Shown in pieces: positions 25,416 through 38,241 of a stretch of 64,000 nt of DNA. The notes beneath the pieces were generated by a model. The model saw nothing but the letters and a program-made list of their open reading frames with translations. It made no database searches and was not told the DNA's origin. This DNA comes from Volvox africanus (lineage: Eukaryota; Chlorophyta; Chlorophyceae; Chlamydomonadales; Volvocaceae), in contig BSDZ01000003.1 in NCBI GenBank assembly GCA_030268105.1, positions 5,007,001-5,071,000 on the forward strand, read 5' to 3'. Numbering within the stretch: position 1 is the stretch's first letter; every line of letters starts with the position of its first letter. A program made the position numbers and the translations under genes.

Positions 25416-26820
25416 ATGCGGAAGTCGCTTCAAAGAGAGCTTGCAAGCCTCTCTCTGGAGGACGAGGGCAATTATTGGGTCGAGGAGGTGGGTTCACGTG
25501 GTGGCGTGGACATGACGTTCAAGGGTGTTGGGATAGTATGTAGTATTTCGCTTCCTCTTTTCCAAATTTTGTAGGAAGCACACGACGGCGCAGATTGTTA
25601 CGAGAAGGCCGCCCCAGATGCTACGTCGGTGGAAGCAAGCGCCGATAAGATGAATACGGACATTGAAGCAAGCGCCAGTGAAGTGTGCGCTATATGTCTG
25701 AGTGCCATCGGGTTCGAGGACCTTGCAATTGTTAAGGGATGCGAGCACGAGTACTGTGGTAAGGCCTGCGTTGCCAGTCTCTCCCTACCCGACCCCAACA
25801 ATGCTCCTCCCCTTTATTTTGTCCTCGCTGCGGGGTTCAAGTATCGACCCACGTCTCCCCGTTTTGTTCTACATACAGTGAACTGCATCCTTCAATGGGC
25901 CTTATGCAAGGATGCGCCATGGTGCCCCCAATGCAAGACGCCCTTCAACTACCTGTACTGCTATCGTCTATTGGACGGGGCCATGAGCGACGTGCCTGTT
26001 GAGGAGAGCGTTTGCCTGCTGAAGCGAGCATCTTGGTTCGTTGAGTATGTGAAGGTATGAGGGTATGAACACTTCACTGTTGTGTATGTGTGTGCGTGTA
26101 TGTGGTGGTAGGGTTAATCCTTTTGTCTGCACTGGGCTGCCGGATGTCGAAGAGCACGCGCCAATTCATGCTTCTGGTGGGCGTTCGCAGACACTGGAGA
26201 AAGGCAAGGCGATCTCAGCTGCCATGGCAGCTGAAGAGGTTCTGCCGGAAGATTGGACGGACTCCTACCAGGACTACGATGGCGGGGAAGACGACTATGA
26301 CGAGGACGAGCAGATTGAGAAGTATTACTTTTCGAGTGCTGCAGGTATGGCAACCCAGGTGATACGATCTGGCTGTGTTCAGGTTTTTTGTAGCTGAAAT
26401 CGCACACAGGATGACACCCTGATTGCTGGGATACCAACCTTACCCCCTATAGGCCGCGCTCGTGTGGTGCTTGGCAATCGACGTCTTGGCGAAAACGGCT
26501 ACATGCGTGCCGGTCGCTTGTACGCACGTCCAGCTGGGAGCAACAGCACGAGCCAGGCTGGTGGAAGCGGGAGTGTTGGCATCGGCAAGGCGGGGAAGGG
26601 CAGAACGGATAGCGGCAAAGCGGCAATCTGTGGTAGTGATCTGGATGCAACTGCAGCCGGCGCTAGCGCCAGCAGCAGCGGCAACTATGGCGGTCCGGGT
26701 GCACGCGGTGCGGGACTGCCCACAGCCTCCACAGCGGGCCTGTCGCAGGCTGTTAAAGGCCAGGGCCGCAGAGCCAAGCGGAACGCCCGTCGTGCAGCTG
26801 CTGACCTGGAGAAGCTGTAA
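25416..26820 (+). CDS. C3HC4 RING-finger protein, putative E3 ubiquitin ligase
   Basis: Exons: 25416-25487, 25575-25758, 25879-26054, 26191-26344, 26453-26820; 317 residues. The RING (about residues 62-104) is CAIC...CEHEYC / VNC...CPQC, with metal ligands in C3HC4 order, split by the intron 25759-25878. After the RING come NYLYCYRLLDGAMSDVPVEE and ESVCLLKRASWF, then an acidic stretch and GNRRLGENGYMRAGRLYARP. I recall the same order in plant RING proteins of unknown substrate. The C-terminal ~100 residues are Gly/Ser/Ala-rich and basic at the end. Known RINGs of this type recruit E2-ubiquitin; the substrate here is unknown. The first intron is placed at 25488-25574 (donor GTGGGT, 87 bases); a phase-equivalent donor at 25536 would leave a 39-base intron and add 16 residues. 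Start: first ATG in frame. Confidence 0.88.
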
Positions 26821-29800
26821 AATAGGAATTCTGTACTTAAGCAGTTGCCATTTGGCCATGTTGGCCGTCGAATAGCACAACTTGAGAGGAGGAATGGCCA
26901 CTGCACTGCGTGACGAGGGTTCAAGTAGTCGAGATCCAAGCCAATGAATGTTTTCGCTTATCAGTGTGCGCGTCTGTTGTGTGACCCTGTCTGCATCTCC
27001 TTTTTCCGGCTCAAGATGCAACCTTGATTGGCATACAAATACAGATTTTGCTCTTCACACATTTTCTTTGTTGTTACGACGGCGGCAAAGCGATGCCCAG
27101 GTGATGCAACAGCAACCCGGTGGGTCGGGTGGATGCGGCTCTCCCCAATGCCATCAGGCTCCCGCCTCGTGCCACCTGAGGGAGGGTGAAACAGCCTACC
27201 TGGCGGCTTGGGAGAGAAGCAGAAGTCTGTTGCAGAGGTTGACATCGTTTCCTTTTACTGCTTCCCATGCGGTAAACTACGTGCTCCAAATGATTCCGTT
27301 ATCCGAACGGCTGATTGATCTGGGGCGTTTCCGAGGTATAACGAAGTGGTTTTGTCTCGATATTTTTAGCAGTATGTTATTTTAGGGCAAAAACTCGGGC
27401 ATTTTATCCGGGGAAATGGGCGTTTAGTGTTTGAAATTGGGGCATTTGGCGTCTGAGCTGCCCATCCATGAGCAAGTGGGATGACTGAGATTGTGTTTGA
27501 GTTCCCATACCCGGCAGGAGAGGAGGTCGGTACTGCTGTGGTGGTTACGTCCTTTCCGCATGTGTAAGGATCAGAAATTAGGTAGGCGGGTTGAGCACAG
27601 TTTTTTAGTACGGCATAAGCAAGCATTCCTTCCCTTGGTTAAACTGGCGATAGGATGCTTGCCTTGCAATAAGGTTGAAGAGGTTCTAGGCCATTTTGTA
27701 TTATTAACCCCTCTGTGTGTGTATGAGGCTGATGAGTCCGCAACTCATCCAGGATGTCATGCACCCATTGCCAGTAGTGATGATGCATCTGTGCAGGCAG
27801 AAATGCGTAGGCGGAGGTGCAAGAATCAGGAAACCAGTAGAACCCAGTGTCAACAGAGGGATGACATAAATACATCATCTAGGAAAGTTCTGTAGTCTAC
27901 GGTGTGTCTTAAATGCCATCAAACAATCTATACGTATATAAGGTTGGACACATAACGGTGCAGTGGCGGTTGATTAAAACTCCGGTCTTTCTTTTATTTC
28001 GAGCAGCACTAAAAAACAGGATATTGATTGAAATGCCGTGCCGTGCTGCAAACCGACTGGTAGCAGAGTCCCCTACAACCCTGACAACTTATAGGATGCA
28101 TGACTAGGATTTGCAAGGACAGTGGATATGTATATCGATGTACACGTGGTTAAGGACATGCTAACATGGAACGGTGCCGTGTAGTCCATGACTACATACG
28201 CTATCGCCACAAAGTCCCTGCCTCCATGGGAATGATCTGATTCCATTCCTGCAGTTGGGGTCGCTAGTTGGCCAGGTTCAGGCTTTCAGCAATGCTATGC
28301 CCAGCGGTAAACAAACAACCCCTGGGCCGCAGAGCCCATCGTTGAGGGGTGCCATGCAATGGAATGGTGTTCCTTGGACCTTCCTTGGCGGGATACTTCA
28401 GAACACACTGTTAGCTATCATTGCCATGCATGTTGCAGAAGGGCACGAGGCCAGCATTTATGAGGGATAGCAAGCGGGTCTGCTACTTTGCAGCCCCCTC
28501 GATGACGCCTCCTTTGCAGGGACCAATGTCCCTAAAATCCTAAGGGCCTAACACATCTCTCTCTTAACAGCTTGCTTGCTATATATGAAGGGAAACGTTA
28601 GTTATACTTTTGCCTTCTGTCCACGTATTGCTTTGTAAACGAAAAGGGTCACCACGGTGCTACTGCTGCTGTGGCTACTGCCCATACGGTCACACTTGGT
28701 CGCGGCTTCACGGGCAAGGCTTCCGTTTACGGAGTTACGGTGCACCCACAAGCTTTGACCAACCAGGATTCTCCCATAGATGTTCTGCCCTCATGCATAG
28801 TGCATACAGCATCCCCCCGACATCTGTTGACGGCGTGTGTATTGTTTGAGTGGTGGATGAATTACATCCCAGTAAGATGCGCATGGTACACACATTTACA
28901 GACAACAAGAATCGTGCCTTTCAGTGCTTTCTAGGTTAAAGTATGTCGCCAAAGCACAGTCAGGCAGGCAGTTAAGTTTAGATAACCCAACTCCCTTATG
29001 CAGAACCAACCAGGAGAAAAGGCTAAAACCCCTTCTGGAAAATACCTGGGAGCAGAGTACTTTTATACTCATGCATCCCTCCATACGTACTCCAAATGCA
29101 TGCGCCTCCTTGCCTCCATCAACTTTATTTCTCATTAATGGGTATTTGGGGCAAATAAAGAACCAAGGGCTTTATTTGCCCCACCACGTGGGTACATGGT
29201 TAATGGGTTAAAGGCGTTCCCAATGAATCCGTACAGAGCGATGATGTGACGCCTCTGTCTCTTCCCAACTGCTCCGATCACTGCACAGAATGGACGAATA
29301 AAACCACTGGTGGATGATGGAAACAGTGCGCCCGACCAGGGCTTGCACGAGAGGATGAGAGCATTGCAAAACAACAACCCCAACCTCAATTGAAACGGCA
29401 ACATTACGACATGCAATCTTCAACGACGCCGTGCAAAAGGTGGTTTTCCTATTTCGTCCACGTTATAGCCGGCTGTCGCAACCTTCATCTTCCGGTTCCG
29501 GCCAATCCGCCCACCCGCCAAGCTCTACACAAAGCCGGCCAGTACATAGCAAGACGTCAACTCTCAGCGTTTCGAATGCAACTCCTGCATTAAGCCGAAG
29601 CTGCTCCAGCTGGCATGCCGCCAGCGACCTTTCTCAGGTCCTCATCACAAGCAAACCTTCCTACGGGATAGCCCCTCTCTGTCCATCCCACATACCGCCC
29701 ACAGTGCCACAACGGCTCTACGGCTCTTTACTCCTCTCTTACAAATGCAGCGCAGAGGACGCCCGCATGCAATTGCAGCCCTCCCCTACCTCGATGCATT

Positions 29801-30563
29801 CATCACAATAGGTCCTGCATGTAAATATCTCAATACCGGCGTCATTACACGCCACGACTTACAGTAACCTTTATCTTCAACGCCCTAACCTGAACCGGTG
29901 CCCTGTCTCTACTTCTCTCCTCTGCACGGTGAAGCTGGACCTCTCCCATCTGGAGCTGTAAGCGTTGTTGGCTGATCAGCTGCATAACTAGACCTGTTCT
30001 CTAGTGCTTATGCATGGACATGTTCTGTTCTCTAGTCTTGATGCAAATGCACTACTTGCCATGAAAAGACTGTGTACATTTTAGACAAATACACACACAT
30101 AAAGATTTAAACTAATTTGTACATAGGGACCCAAACGCGTTGGTGCCCCCACCCCTTCACTCACTCAGGCTGCCAGGAGGGCTTCCTGCAGCCCTGTCCT
30201 GCCCTGCCCTGCGCACACTCAGCTACTTGCCGGTCTTCCAGGAGCATGCATGCAAAGTTCAAGAGGACCTGGCAACAGCATGAAAACTTACCAGAAAGCG
30301 CATAACGAGCTCGCAACAGAACAACGAAAAAACAACGAACAACGAACTCAAATTGCACCGCTGCTTGCGTGAAACTGCAGCTCGAAAACGCTGGGGGCGG
30401 GTAGAGAGGTGCTTCCCCTTCCGCAATTGGCGGTGCCAGGACCGGCGCCTCAGTCTGCACATGGCCGTAGGAACAGCATTCTCAACTGCACCCAACGTAG
30501 CCCCATCCCCCCCGTGCTGTCGGGGAGACCACAACACGTCCCCACCATTCTCGCTCGTCCACT
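26821..30563. other. Intergenic region between the convergent RING and U-box genes
   Basis: The two flanking genes point towards each other, so both 3' UTRs lie here. No complete gene is recognised. One plus-strand stretch at 28635-28800 reads as ordinary-looking protein (ATAAVATAHTVTLGRGFTGK, then ASVYGVTVHPQALTNQD) and could be an exon or a relic, but I find no flanking exon that fits it. Other open frames in this region show no recognisable motif. Confidence 0.45.
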
Positions 30564-33500
30564 TCACTTCCACGTCAAATGCAGCCTACCACCCTCCTTT
30601 CCCACACACTCTTTTTTGTTGCCCTGCGCCAACCAGCCCTCTGGAGCCAACTGCATCTCCGCGCCATTGCTCACCAGCGCGCCCCAGCCCCCATTCCCGA
30701 GCGCGCTGCTGCCTGGCCCCACCAACAGCACCGATCTGAGGTCCTCTGCGTAGAACCCATGTTGCCCATTGCTCTCTGCTACGCAGCTGCCGGCTGCTGC
30801 GTCCAGGGTGCCGCCATTGGCAGCCCTGAAGCCATTTCTAGCATTTTGTGTGGCGTTGCTCCCGGAACACAACACAATCCGAGAGTCCTCCAGAGCGACG
30901 TAGCCTTCCTCTGTGTTCATTGTTGCCATGCATTTAGGTCCCAGCACCAGCTGACTGGCCGCCCTCGCCACGAAGCCGCTACCAGCATTCCCCACTGCCC
31001 TGCACCCGTGCTCCACAATGACCTTTGAGCCAGAAAGTGAAGCCCAGCCCGGCCCACGGTTCCCCTCCGCCGCGCAGGACCTACCAGCAGTGAGGACGGC
31101 ATCCCCGAGCGTCATGAAGCCGCCGTCCCCGTTCTCAACAGCCTGGCACTGAACGCCGATTTCCAGCCGTGCAGAATGCGCCGCAAGCCATCCCTGGCCT
31201 TCGTTACTCTTCGCCAGGCACCTTTCCTCGGCCCGCAGAACGCCACCAGAGTATGCAGCGTAACCGGCGACCGTATTGGATAGTGCCACACAGCCCGGTC
31301 CAGCCTGCAGCATCGCGTAGTCCATCGCAACAAAGCCTGCCCAGCCGTTACTCTCCGCCCTGCAGCGGCCTTCAGAACAGAGCCGTGCGCCGAGGCCTGC
31401 CACGAGGAAGCCGCTGTGCGAACAGCTGTGTGCCACACACCCGCTGGTGTACAGCTGGCCGCCGTCAACTGCCGCGAAACCCGCACCCATGACGTCAGCG
31501 CCTCCGGAGGATTTGAGGGCGTGGTCACCCCGGCTCTCCCCAGCCGAACACTTCACCGCCTTCAACTGACCGCCCAGGGCCGCCAGAAATCCAGCTGTCC
31601 CTGCACACAGCACCCTCGCCAACTCGGCGGACGCGATGCTGCCGGGGCCGACCGCTGCCAGCCCGAAACAAGCGCCCCTTGTGAGCTCGCATCGACCGCT
31701 CAGCTCCACGGCGCCGCCATCGAGGGCTAGGACGCATCCGGTCGATAAGGAGACACCGGCCGATGCTGCAGCTACTTGTGGTAGAACCTGCGTTGCCTCC
31801 GATGCCGCATTTACTCGGCAGTTTTTCAGGCTGACACGGCTGCCTGCGCCGCGAACGACCACCACCGCGCCCCAGCCCTGACTTGCCGCCACACCCCCCG
31901 GCGAAGCCAAGAATGTCAGGTCCTGGAATGCCACGCTGGCGCCGCCCTCCACCACGACACTCACGATCCCCTGGAGCCGGCCATTACGGATGATCGTTGT
32001 GGCGCTGTCACCGCCGTCGCCCCGGTTGATGGTAAGTTTGGTCCGATGTGTGGACGTAAGGGATTTGCGGAGCAAAACCCCTCCAAGATCGAGGACCACG
32101 GCAGTAGCCTTGCTGACCCCAGCATTGAACCTGTGGTCCAGCCACCTTTGCAGTCCGTCCAAGCTAGTTATTTTCAAACTTTCCGCGGTGTTGGCAGTTG
32201 GCTGAATCGAAGAAGCCCCAGCGGTGTTCACGGCGGCGACGTAGCCCTCCTCGCATTCCGCATTCACCGGTCTGTTGTGAATCGGTCTGACTGCCATTCC
32301 TGACTCGAGCAGCTGCGTCGGGTTGGGCGCGTGCGATAACACTGTTGACAGGTCCAGTGCCATGTCACGGTGTGGCAGCTGGTGCCGGCCATCTTGATGC
32401 ACCCCATGACCCATGGGTCGCTCCTGCATGTGACCCAGGGAACGTTGCGCGCCATGGCCTGACGGCAGTCCAGCCAGGCCTGACTGTGGCTTCCGCTGCC
32501 GGCAGGTTCCCTCCAAGAGATCGGAGTTCAGCTCCTTATTCACTGTTGTTGGCGGCGAAGGGTCCTCCACTGACGTATCCTGCAAGGTGGTGTCAACCTC
32601 CTGTGCAACCGCCAGCACGACGGCAGCGGCTGCTTCCGCTGCTGCTTCCGCTGCTGCTTCCGCTGCTGCTTCTGTTCCCACCTGGGGCTGCAGACCCCTA
32701 CCGGCCAGTAAATTAGGCGCCATATAACCCTGCAGGGAAGGCTCCACATCGGCTTCTGTGCCCTTGGCCACCCCCAGGTGCTCCAGCTGTAGCTGCGTGG
32801 GCTGCTCACGCATCATCTGCTGTTTTCGTGGTAGTACTGGTGATGCTGCGACCAGTTCAGTCGCCGGCGATTGCGATCCACCATTCATTTGTTGTACACC
32901 ATGCGGCTGTTGATGTTGCTGTGGCGACTGCTCCGGGGCCAGTGGTTGCCGTTGGTTGTGCTGCGGTGGCGGCGCTGGCGGTTGGGACACATGAGCTCCC
33001 GTGCTAGGTACCGGGAATGATCTAATTGGGTTGCTGCGGGGGTTCTGAGGGAGCAGCCAGGGCGAACTCTCAAGTTCATCGCGCTGCAGCACCGCCCGGC
33101 GTCCAGTCTGCCTCCGCAACTGGTGATACTTATCGCAACGCGCAGCCAGGCTCAGCATCGGCCCTGGGGTCCTAGCTATTTCTTCCCTTTCCTTCTCGTT
33201 TGATTCCAAGTCACGCAGCAGAGCCGCCCGAGCAAACGGACCGATGCTGGCCGGAATACGCAGACGGAATCGACGTCTTGTTGATGCACCAGGAGTGTCT
33301 GGATCAGCTGACGCCGCTGCTACTGCCACGATTTCTGTAGCCACGGTATCAACAGCCGCCTCCCCTTGTTTGGAGATCACGTTGGTGGTGTTGGTGGTTG
33401 CAATTCCGTGATCTGCCGCTCCGGTATCGGCTGCGGCATTCAAAAGATGGCTAATCGCGGATGCCTTCGTAGCGGTCACGGTGCCTCTAAGCTCCATTAG

Positions 33501-34479
33501 ACCAGCACTTATGGCTGTGTCTGCGACGAGAGCAGTCGCCGCCGTTTGCACCATTCCTAACGCATCCCCCGCCTGCGCCGCTGCAGCGGCCTCAGGCAAA
33601 TAGGCGCTGCCCCCGGCCCCCGTGTGCTCCTTTGCAACACCAGCCGACGCCGTTGAGACATCTGTGCCTTCTCGATTGAGAACCCCGCCCTCCGAGGCTG
33701 CACCGGATACTAGGGCGGTATAATCAAGGTGGCCAGGGCCACTGCGGTGTACTGTCGGCGCTGTCTCTGCCACCGCGACTGAGGGCGTTACAGCACCACC
33801 ACCACCACCAGGTGCCGCCGCTGTGACAGCTGCCGTCCCCATCCCAGCAGCCGCCTCTACCTTTCTGGAGGTGAATTCATAACGTTGGGTTTCCAAGGCC
33901 AGCCCAGGCCGCACCGCATCCATCTGGGTCTCGCCAGTGCCGCTTCCTGATGAGTTCAAAACCAAGCGCGCCCGCTTACCAGCGCGGTCTGCCAAACAGG
34001 AAGATCTCCCGGGGAGCTCAGGCTGCGCTGCAATGCGTCGCTGTGGCTGCGAGACTGGATGGTGCAAATCAGCGGTCAGGTCGATATGCTGGGGTGGAAG
34101 ACGTCCCCACGGCTGGTACCGTTGCCAAAAATCAACGTCAATGGCTGCCTCGAGCTCGGCACAGCCAAAAATCCTTTTGTCTGATATTGGGTTTCCTATC
34201 GGCGTGATAAGAAGGGCACATTTTCTCAGGGACAGGAGATGTAAACAGTTGGCCAGGGCAGCTGGCATCGGTAAGCAAACTTCCGATTATTTCAAGGTTC
34301 GAGGTCACACCTGAATTCGGGCTCCTCCAACCCTTCCGTTCAATATAATCCATCAATGACGCCCTGTCATAATATATTCCCTCCTCGCCACAAATCGCAA
34401 CAGGCCGCCGCATTACCCGCTTCGACAAGAAACAGAGATACGTGACCGGTATTTGCACGGTAATTTTTGCACGATCCAT
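30564..34479 (-). CDS. U-box protein with C-terminal right-handed beta-helix repeats (1266 aa)
   Basis: Two exons, 34479-34311 and 34195-30564, joined by a 115-base intron with matching phase (NSG / NPISDK). Residues ~8-85 resemble a U-box: IPVTYLCFLSKRVMRRPVAI, YYDRASLMDYIERKGWRSPN, then NPISDKRIFGCAELEAAID. U-boxes recruit E2 enzymes, so E3 ligase activity is inferred. A long Ala/Gln/Pro/Thr-rich, probably disordered linker (with repeated EAAA units) runs to about residue 700. A beta-helix-like region follows. From ~residue 975 to the end there are about 12 rungs of 24 residues with the pattern xxCxAxxNxxxG(F/W/Y)xAxxxxxLxxG (for example GRCRAESNGWAGFVAMDYAM). Beta-helices of this kind usually bind glycans or proteins, so this part is the likely substrate receptor. 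I do not recognise a named homologue. The ATG at 34479 is the first in the frame. Confidence 0.85.
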
Positions 34480-34802
34480 TATAACCTTTGCAAGCGTAAC
34501 AAGCAATCTGAGGAAAGAATAAACGTGAGAAATCTTGACGAACAGCTTTCACTAAATGATGCCGTGTCGGACTGCGTGTTAAAAAAGGCCCTGTGTCCTT
34601 GGACAATTCCGTTCACGAAATGCGTCTTCGTGCAGATAAATTAAACAACCTTATCGTTGTTTCAGGAACATAGAGGTCGCATTTTGTTAATGACCACATC
34701 TGCGCAACACCCTGCGCGCGAACGCTTCGCATTAGGTCTAGGAAGGCCCCACCAGCTCCAGCCGTCCTTATATAATACGTAAACTTGTACAGCTTAATTA
34801 TG

Positions 34803-34906
34803 AGGCACTTCTTTAGCGATGCTTCCTACTGTATGGGCAGGAAAGGCCAACTTTATGGTTTCGATTGGGCCGTATGTGCTGCTACGGGCTCATACAGACT
34901 GCGCAG
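34803..34906 (+). repeat. Duplicated ~95-base fragment, copy 1 (possible retroelement relic)
   Basis: Closely resembles 38964-39061: both read CTTCTTTA-CGATGCTTC-TACTGT-TGGGCAGGAA and continue to CATACAGACTGCG. In one frame copy 1 encodes FFSDASYCMGRKGQLYGFDW followed by AVCAATGSYRLRS. Coding-like conservation between two isolated copies, near gag-like relics, suggests remains of a mobile element. The family is not recognised. Confidence 0.6.
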
Positions 34907-35170
34907 CTGCTGCAATTTCTTGCTATTATCATATAGTTACGTGTTCAGTTACCTGGCGACTTGGAAGAGAAACGACTAGAACCCCAAATGGAGGTGTTGA
35001 TAGTCACCGGTGTTTTCCCTTGAGGATAATTAGTCGCTTGCAGACGTCCTTATGTACGGGATATAATGTGTTACCGCTGTACGGTAAGAGCCTTTATGAT
35101 AGTTGGTATGTTTAGGATAGAATGTCTTTAGTAATGTTATTAACTATTTACATAGTCTGTTACATCAACT

Positions 35171-35223
35171 CCCTGCCAACTACTGGTTAGGTTGACTGGG
35201 CCTGATGACTCGGCTAGACAGGC
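35171..35223 (+). repeat. Terminal fragment related to the 42228-42343 inverted-repeat element
   Basis: Starts CCCTGCCAACTACTGG, identical over 16 bases to the right arm (read on the minus strand) of the element at 42228-42343. The similarity continues weakly (GGGCCTGATGACT...AGACAGGC) and then ends abruptly at the (AAT)n tract. Confidence 0.6.
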
Positions 35224-35612
<389 letters not shown>

Positions 35613-35618
35613 TCCCAA

Positions 35619-35740
35619 ATTTCCCGGGTTCAGCACCCGCCACCAGCATCCAGTGGAATCTGCCGGATCAACGGTGGCCTTTACTTCACTCGCTCCTGGT
35701 CGGCTCGTAGGTTTCTTTAACCGTGGTCCTCACCGTCCAT
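35619..35740 (-). repeat. Dispersed short repeat, copy C (partial, inverted)
   Basis: Reverse complement of the first half of the repeat at 5260-5508: on the minus strand it reads GATGGACGGTGAGG, then CGAGCCGACCAGGAG, GATCCGGCAGATTCC, and GGGTGCTGAACCCGGGAAAT. It then stops next to the (AAT)n tract, so the 3' half is missing. Confidence 0.7.
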
Positions 35741-38241
35741 CAACATCAGTATAGGGAAGTAGCAATAGCAGACACGTTCAATGTAATGAAGTTACGTTAT
35801 GTTGTTAAACATGCTCCTTCGAGTAGCCAGCTAGAGGCTCGTGAAGTTTGAGTGCAGTCGTTGGCTCGAGTGAGAGTGAGGGGAGGAGCACGTTGCAGGA
35901 CAGACAATGTAACCCGTGTGTTCCCCCCGCGCTGTGGCTAGGCCCGGTCAGGGGCCCCGGTGCTTGTCCTTTAGGGGCAAGAGTCACCCACACCGTAACA
36001 CCTAAAACGCTGCGAGCTCATTCTATAACCATTCAGAAAATCGCAAGGAATGTGCCTTCCTGCAATCAATGTAGGCATCTATTTCATCCTAATAATATTC
36101 CCCTACATCAGCCCTTCACCCATTTCGCCCACCCAACCTGGCCTTACAGTATTTCCTGATGCTATTTACTCACTATACCATGTGGTTTAATCGCTCGGGG
36201 CCACTGGACATCGATGACCCAAGCCACACACATGCACTCCGGGGGCTTCCCATGTTAATACTCCCCTGTGTCCACTCTTCACCCATTTCGTCCATCCAAC
36301 CGAGCAGGGCTAACCAAGCTGTAAAACCTTACCTACATCACATGGTTTCTGCGCTTATGGCTGTAGAATAGGACGGCCTGACGTACCGTGCAACGCCAGG
36401 CTAAATTCAGCAGCGGCTTTCACATGTTCATGGAGTTTCATGGATCCTTATATTAACAGAACTTAAACATAATGCCACATGTTTGGTTTCAGGGCTCGTA
36501 CATTTGATGATATAGAGGTACGTTCGCCTGGGACAGCCAACGTTGACCTGTTACCTGAAGCTCTATAAGTATACTTACATTTACAAAAATGTTTTATCTG
36601 TGCGAGAAAGCACTTCGTTGCAGTCAACGCAAAATGGCTGCCGTACGAGCCAAGTGACTCAGCTCTCGGCTCTGGACATGCTCACCCACCATGCCGTACA
36701 TACAGCAGGCTGTGCAACGGTAAATTTAGCAGAATCGTTCCCACTAAATTATCATCATTACCGCTCAAAATCCGTGAAGGAACTGGAGGGACTTGTGTCG
36801 CGTCGGGTTGGCCTCCTGCATCTGTTCGGTCTTGTCTGGCAATATAATATCTACATGCAATCCAAGCTGACAATCAACACGAAATTCATACTGAACAGTT
36901 ATTGAAGCCTGCATAACCCAAAACCACACGCCCCTTTGTGTTCATCCATTACCTCCAACTCCGGCCACCACGTGACCCTCGCAACTTGGATCCCGTACCC
37001 TGTTGAGGGCCCTCAACTTGTAACCCGATGCCTCAAAAGTCTGCAACAGCCTGAACGGCGCGACACACGTTGTGGGTGTTCCTGCAGCACTGACACCGGA
37101 GGACCTCGTTGAAGCTGCGTGTCACGACATAGCGCAATAATTAGCATACTTGGTGTCAGGAACATTCTTCTGCGCATCAGTATTAATAAATAACAGGTAC
37201 TTGCGTTTTTGGCATTCGCTATCGCCGATTTTTGGGATGGTTGAAATCTTGAGTAAACAATAGTACAAATGACTAACTCCACGTTATAGTTTGAATTGTC
37301 AGGACTTGATTGAATCGGTCGCATCAAGATAGATGTGCATCAGTTATCGGGCTTTTTTATGCTTTGCGTGGTTCCGAAACCATTTCCGATGGACGAGGCC
37401 TGGTAGTCGGTTCTGACTTCAGTCCCAAGAGGAACCTTGACAGACTTAAACACCGACAGCAACTAAGCAATTATCGGCAACGTGAGCCATTCGCTTAGCT
37501 AGCACTACTCGCTAAAACTAGACGCCCACATAGCTGCCTGATTCTCTGTCGTGCTCTAGACCTGCCGCGTCTCCGATCCGACAGCCATTGTCTGACGCGC
37601 AGGAGCAAGATCGTCGCTCTGTACGACGAAGGGCGACAGGATGAGCGCTCACCTAGCCCTCCGCGAAGATAAGAATCACGTAGACGAGCTCCGCGCTCTC
37701 TTACGTCCCCACGCAGGGACCGTTCCTGTAACTACACCTGAGCCTCAGTGTGCCAGGCCTCCCTTGCTTCAGTCCCTGGTGGTGCTTCCCTTGGCATCTG
37801 AAAGCTCGGAACGGAAGTTTGGGGGGGGGGGGAAGAAGAGGAGGAGAAGGAGGAGGAGGAGAACGAAGTGGAGGAGGAGGAGCAGAGCCAGGGTGAGCTG
37901 TTGAGTGAGGCCAAGCAGCATCCAACGCTTCTGACCGAGTCGTCTGGAGAGAAGGAACTAGGTGGGTCAGCCGGCAAGGAGCCAGAGGCAAGAGCGTTCC
38001 AGTCAGATTCAGTATCTGCTAGCAAGCTCATCTCGGCTGCTTCCGACCCGGACTCCGAATCGGGCTTCGACTTTGACTTCGAGATGGGTTTTCCACTGCC
38101 TGTCATTCCAACATATTTCCTCATCCCCAGCACTTTCCAGCGTTTAAAATGGTGGCGACACAGGCTATGCGCATGGTACAACTTATGCTGCCGTATATCG
38201 TGATCGGGTACGGGGGATTAGAAATTGCACAGCGGTAGGTT
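35741..38241. other. Spacer, no gene recognised
   Basis: No exon with conserved motifs is seen. A purine tract at 37817-37880 (G run then GAGGAG units) and an acidic Ser/Glu-rich open stretch at 37870-38080 precede the gag-like relic and could be its degenerate 5' part, but the frame is broken. Confidence 0.4.

Noticed and set aside
25416..34479. A possible ubiquitin-ligase gene cluster (F-box, RING, U-box genes in a row)
   Set aside because: The genes are kilobases apart, on different strands, from abundant families and without shared partner domains; chance adjacency is the simpler reading.
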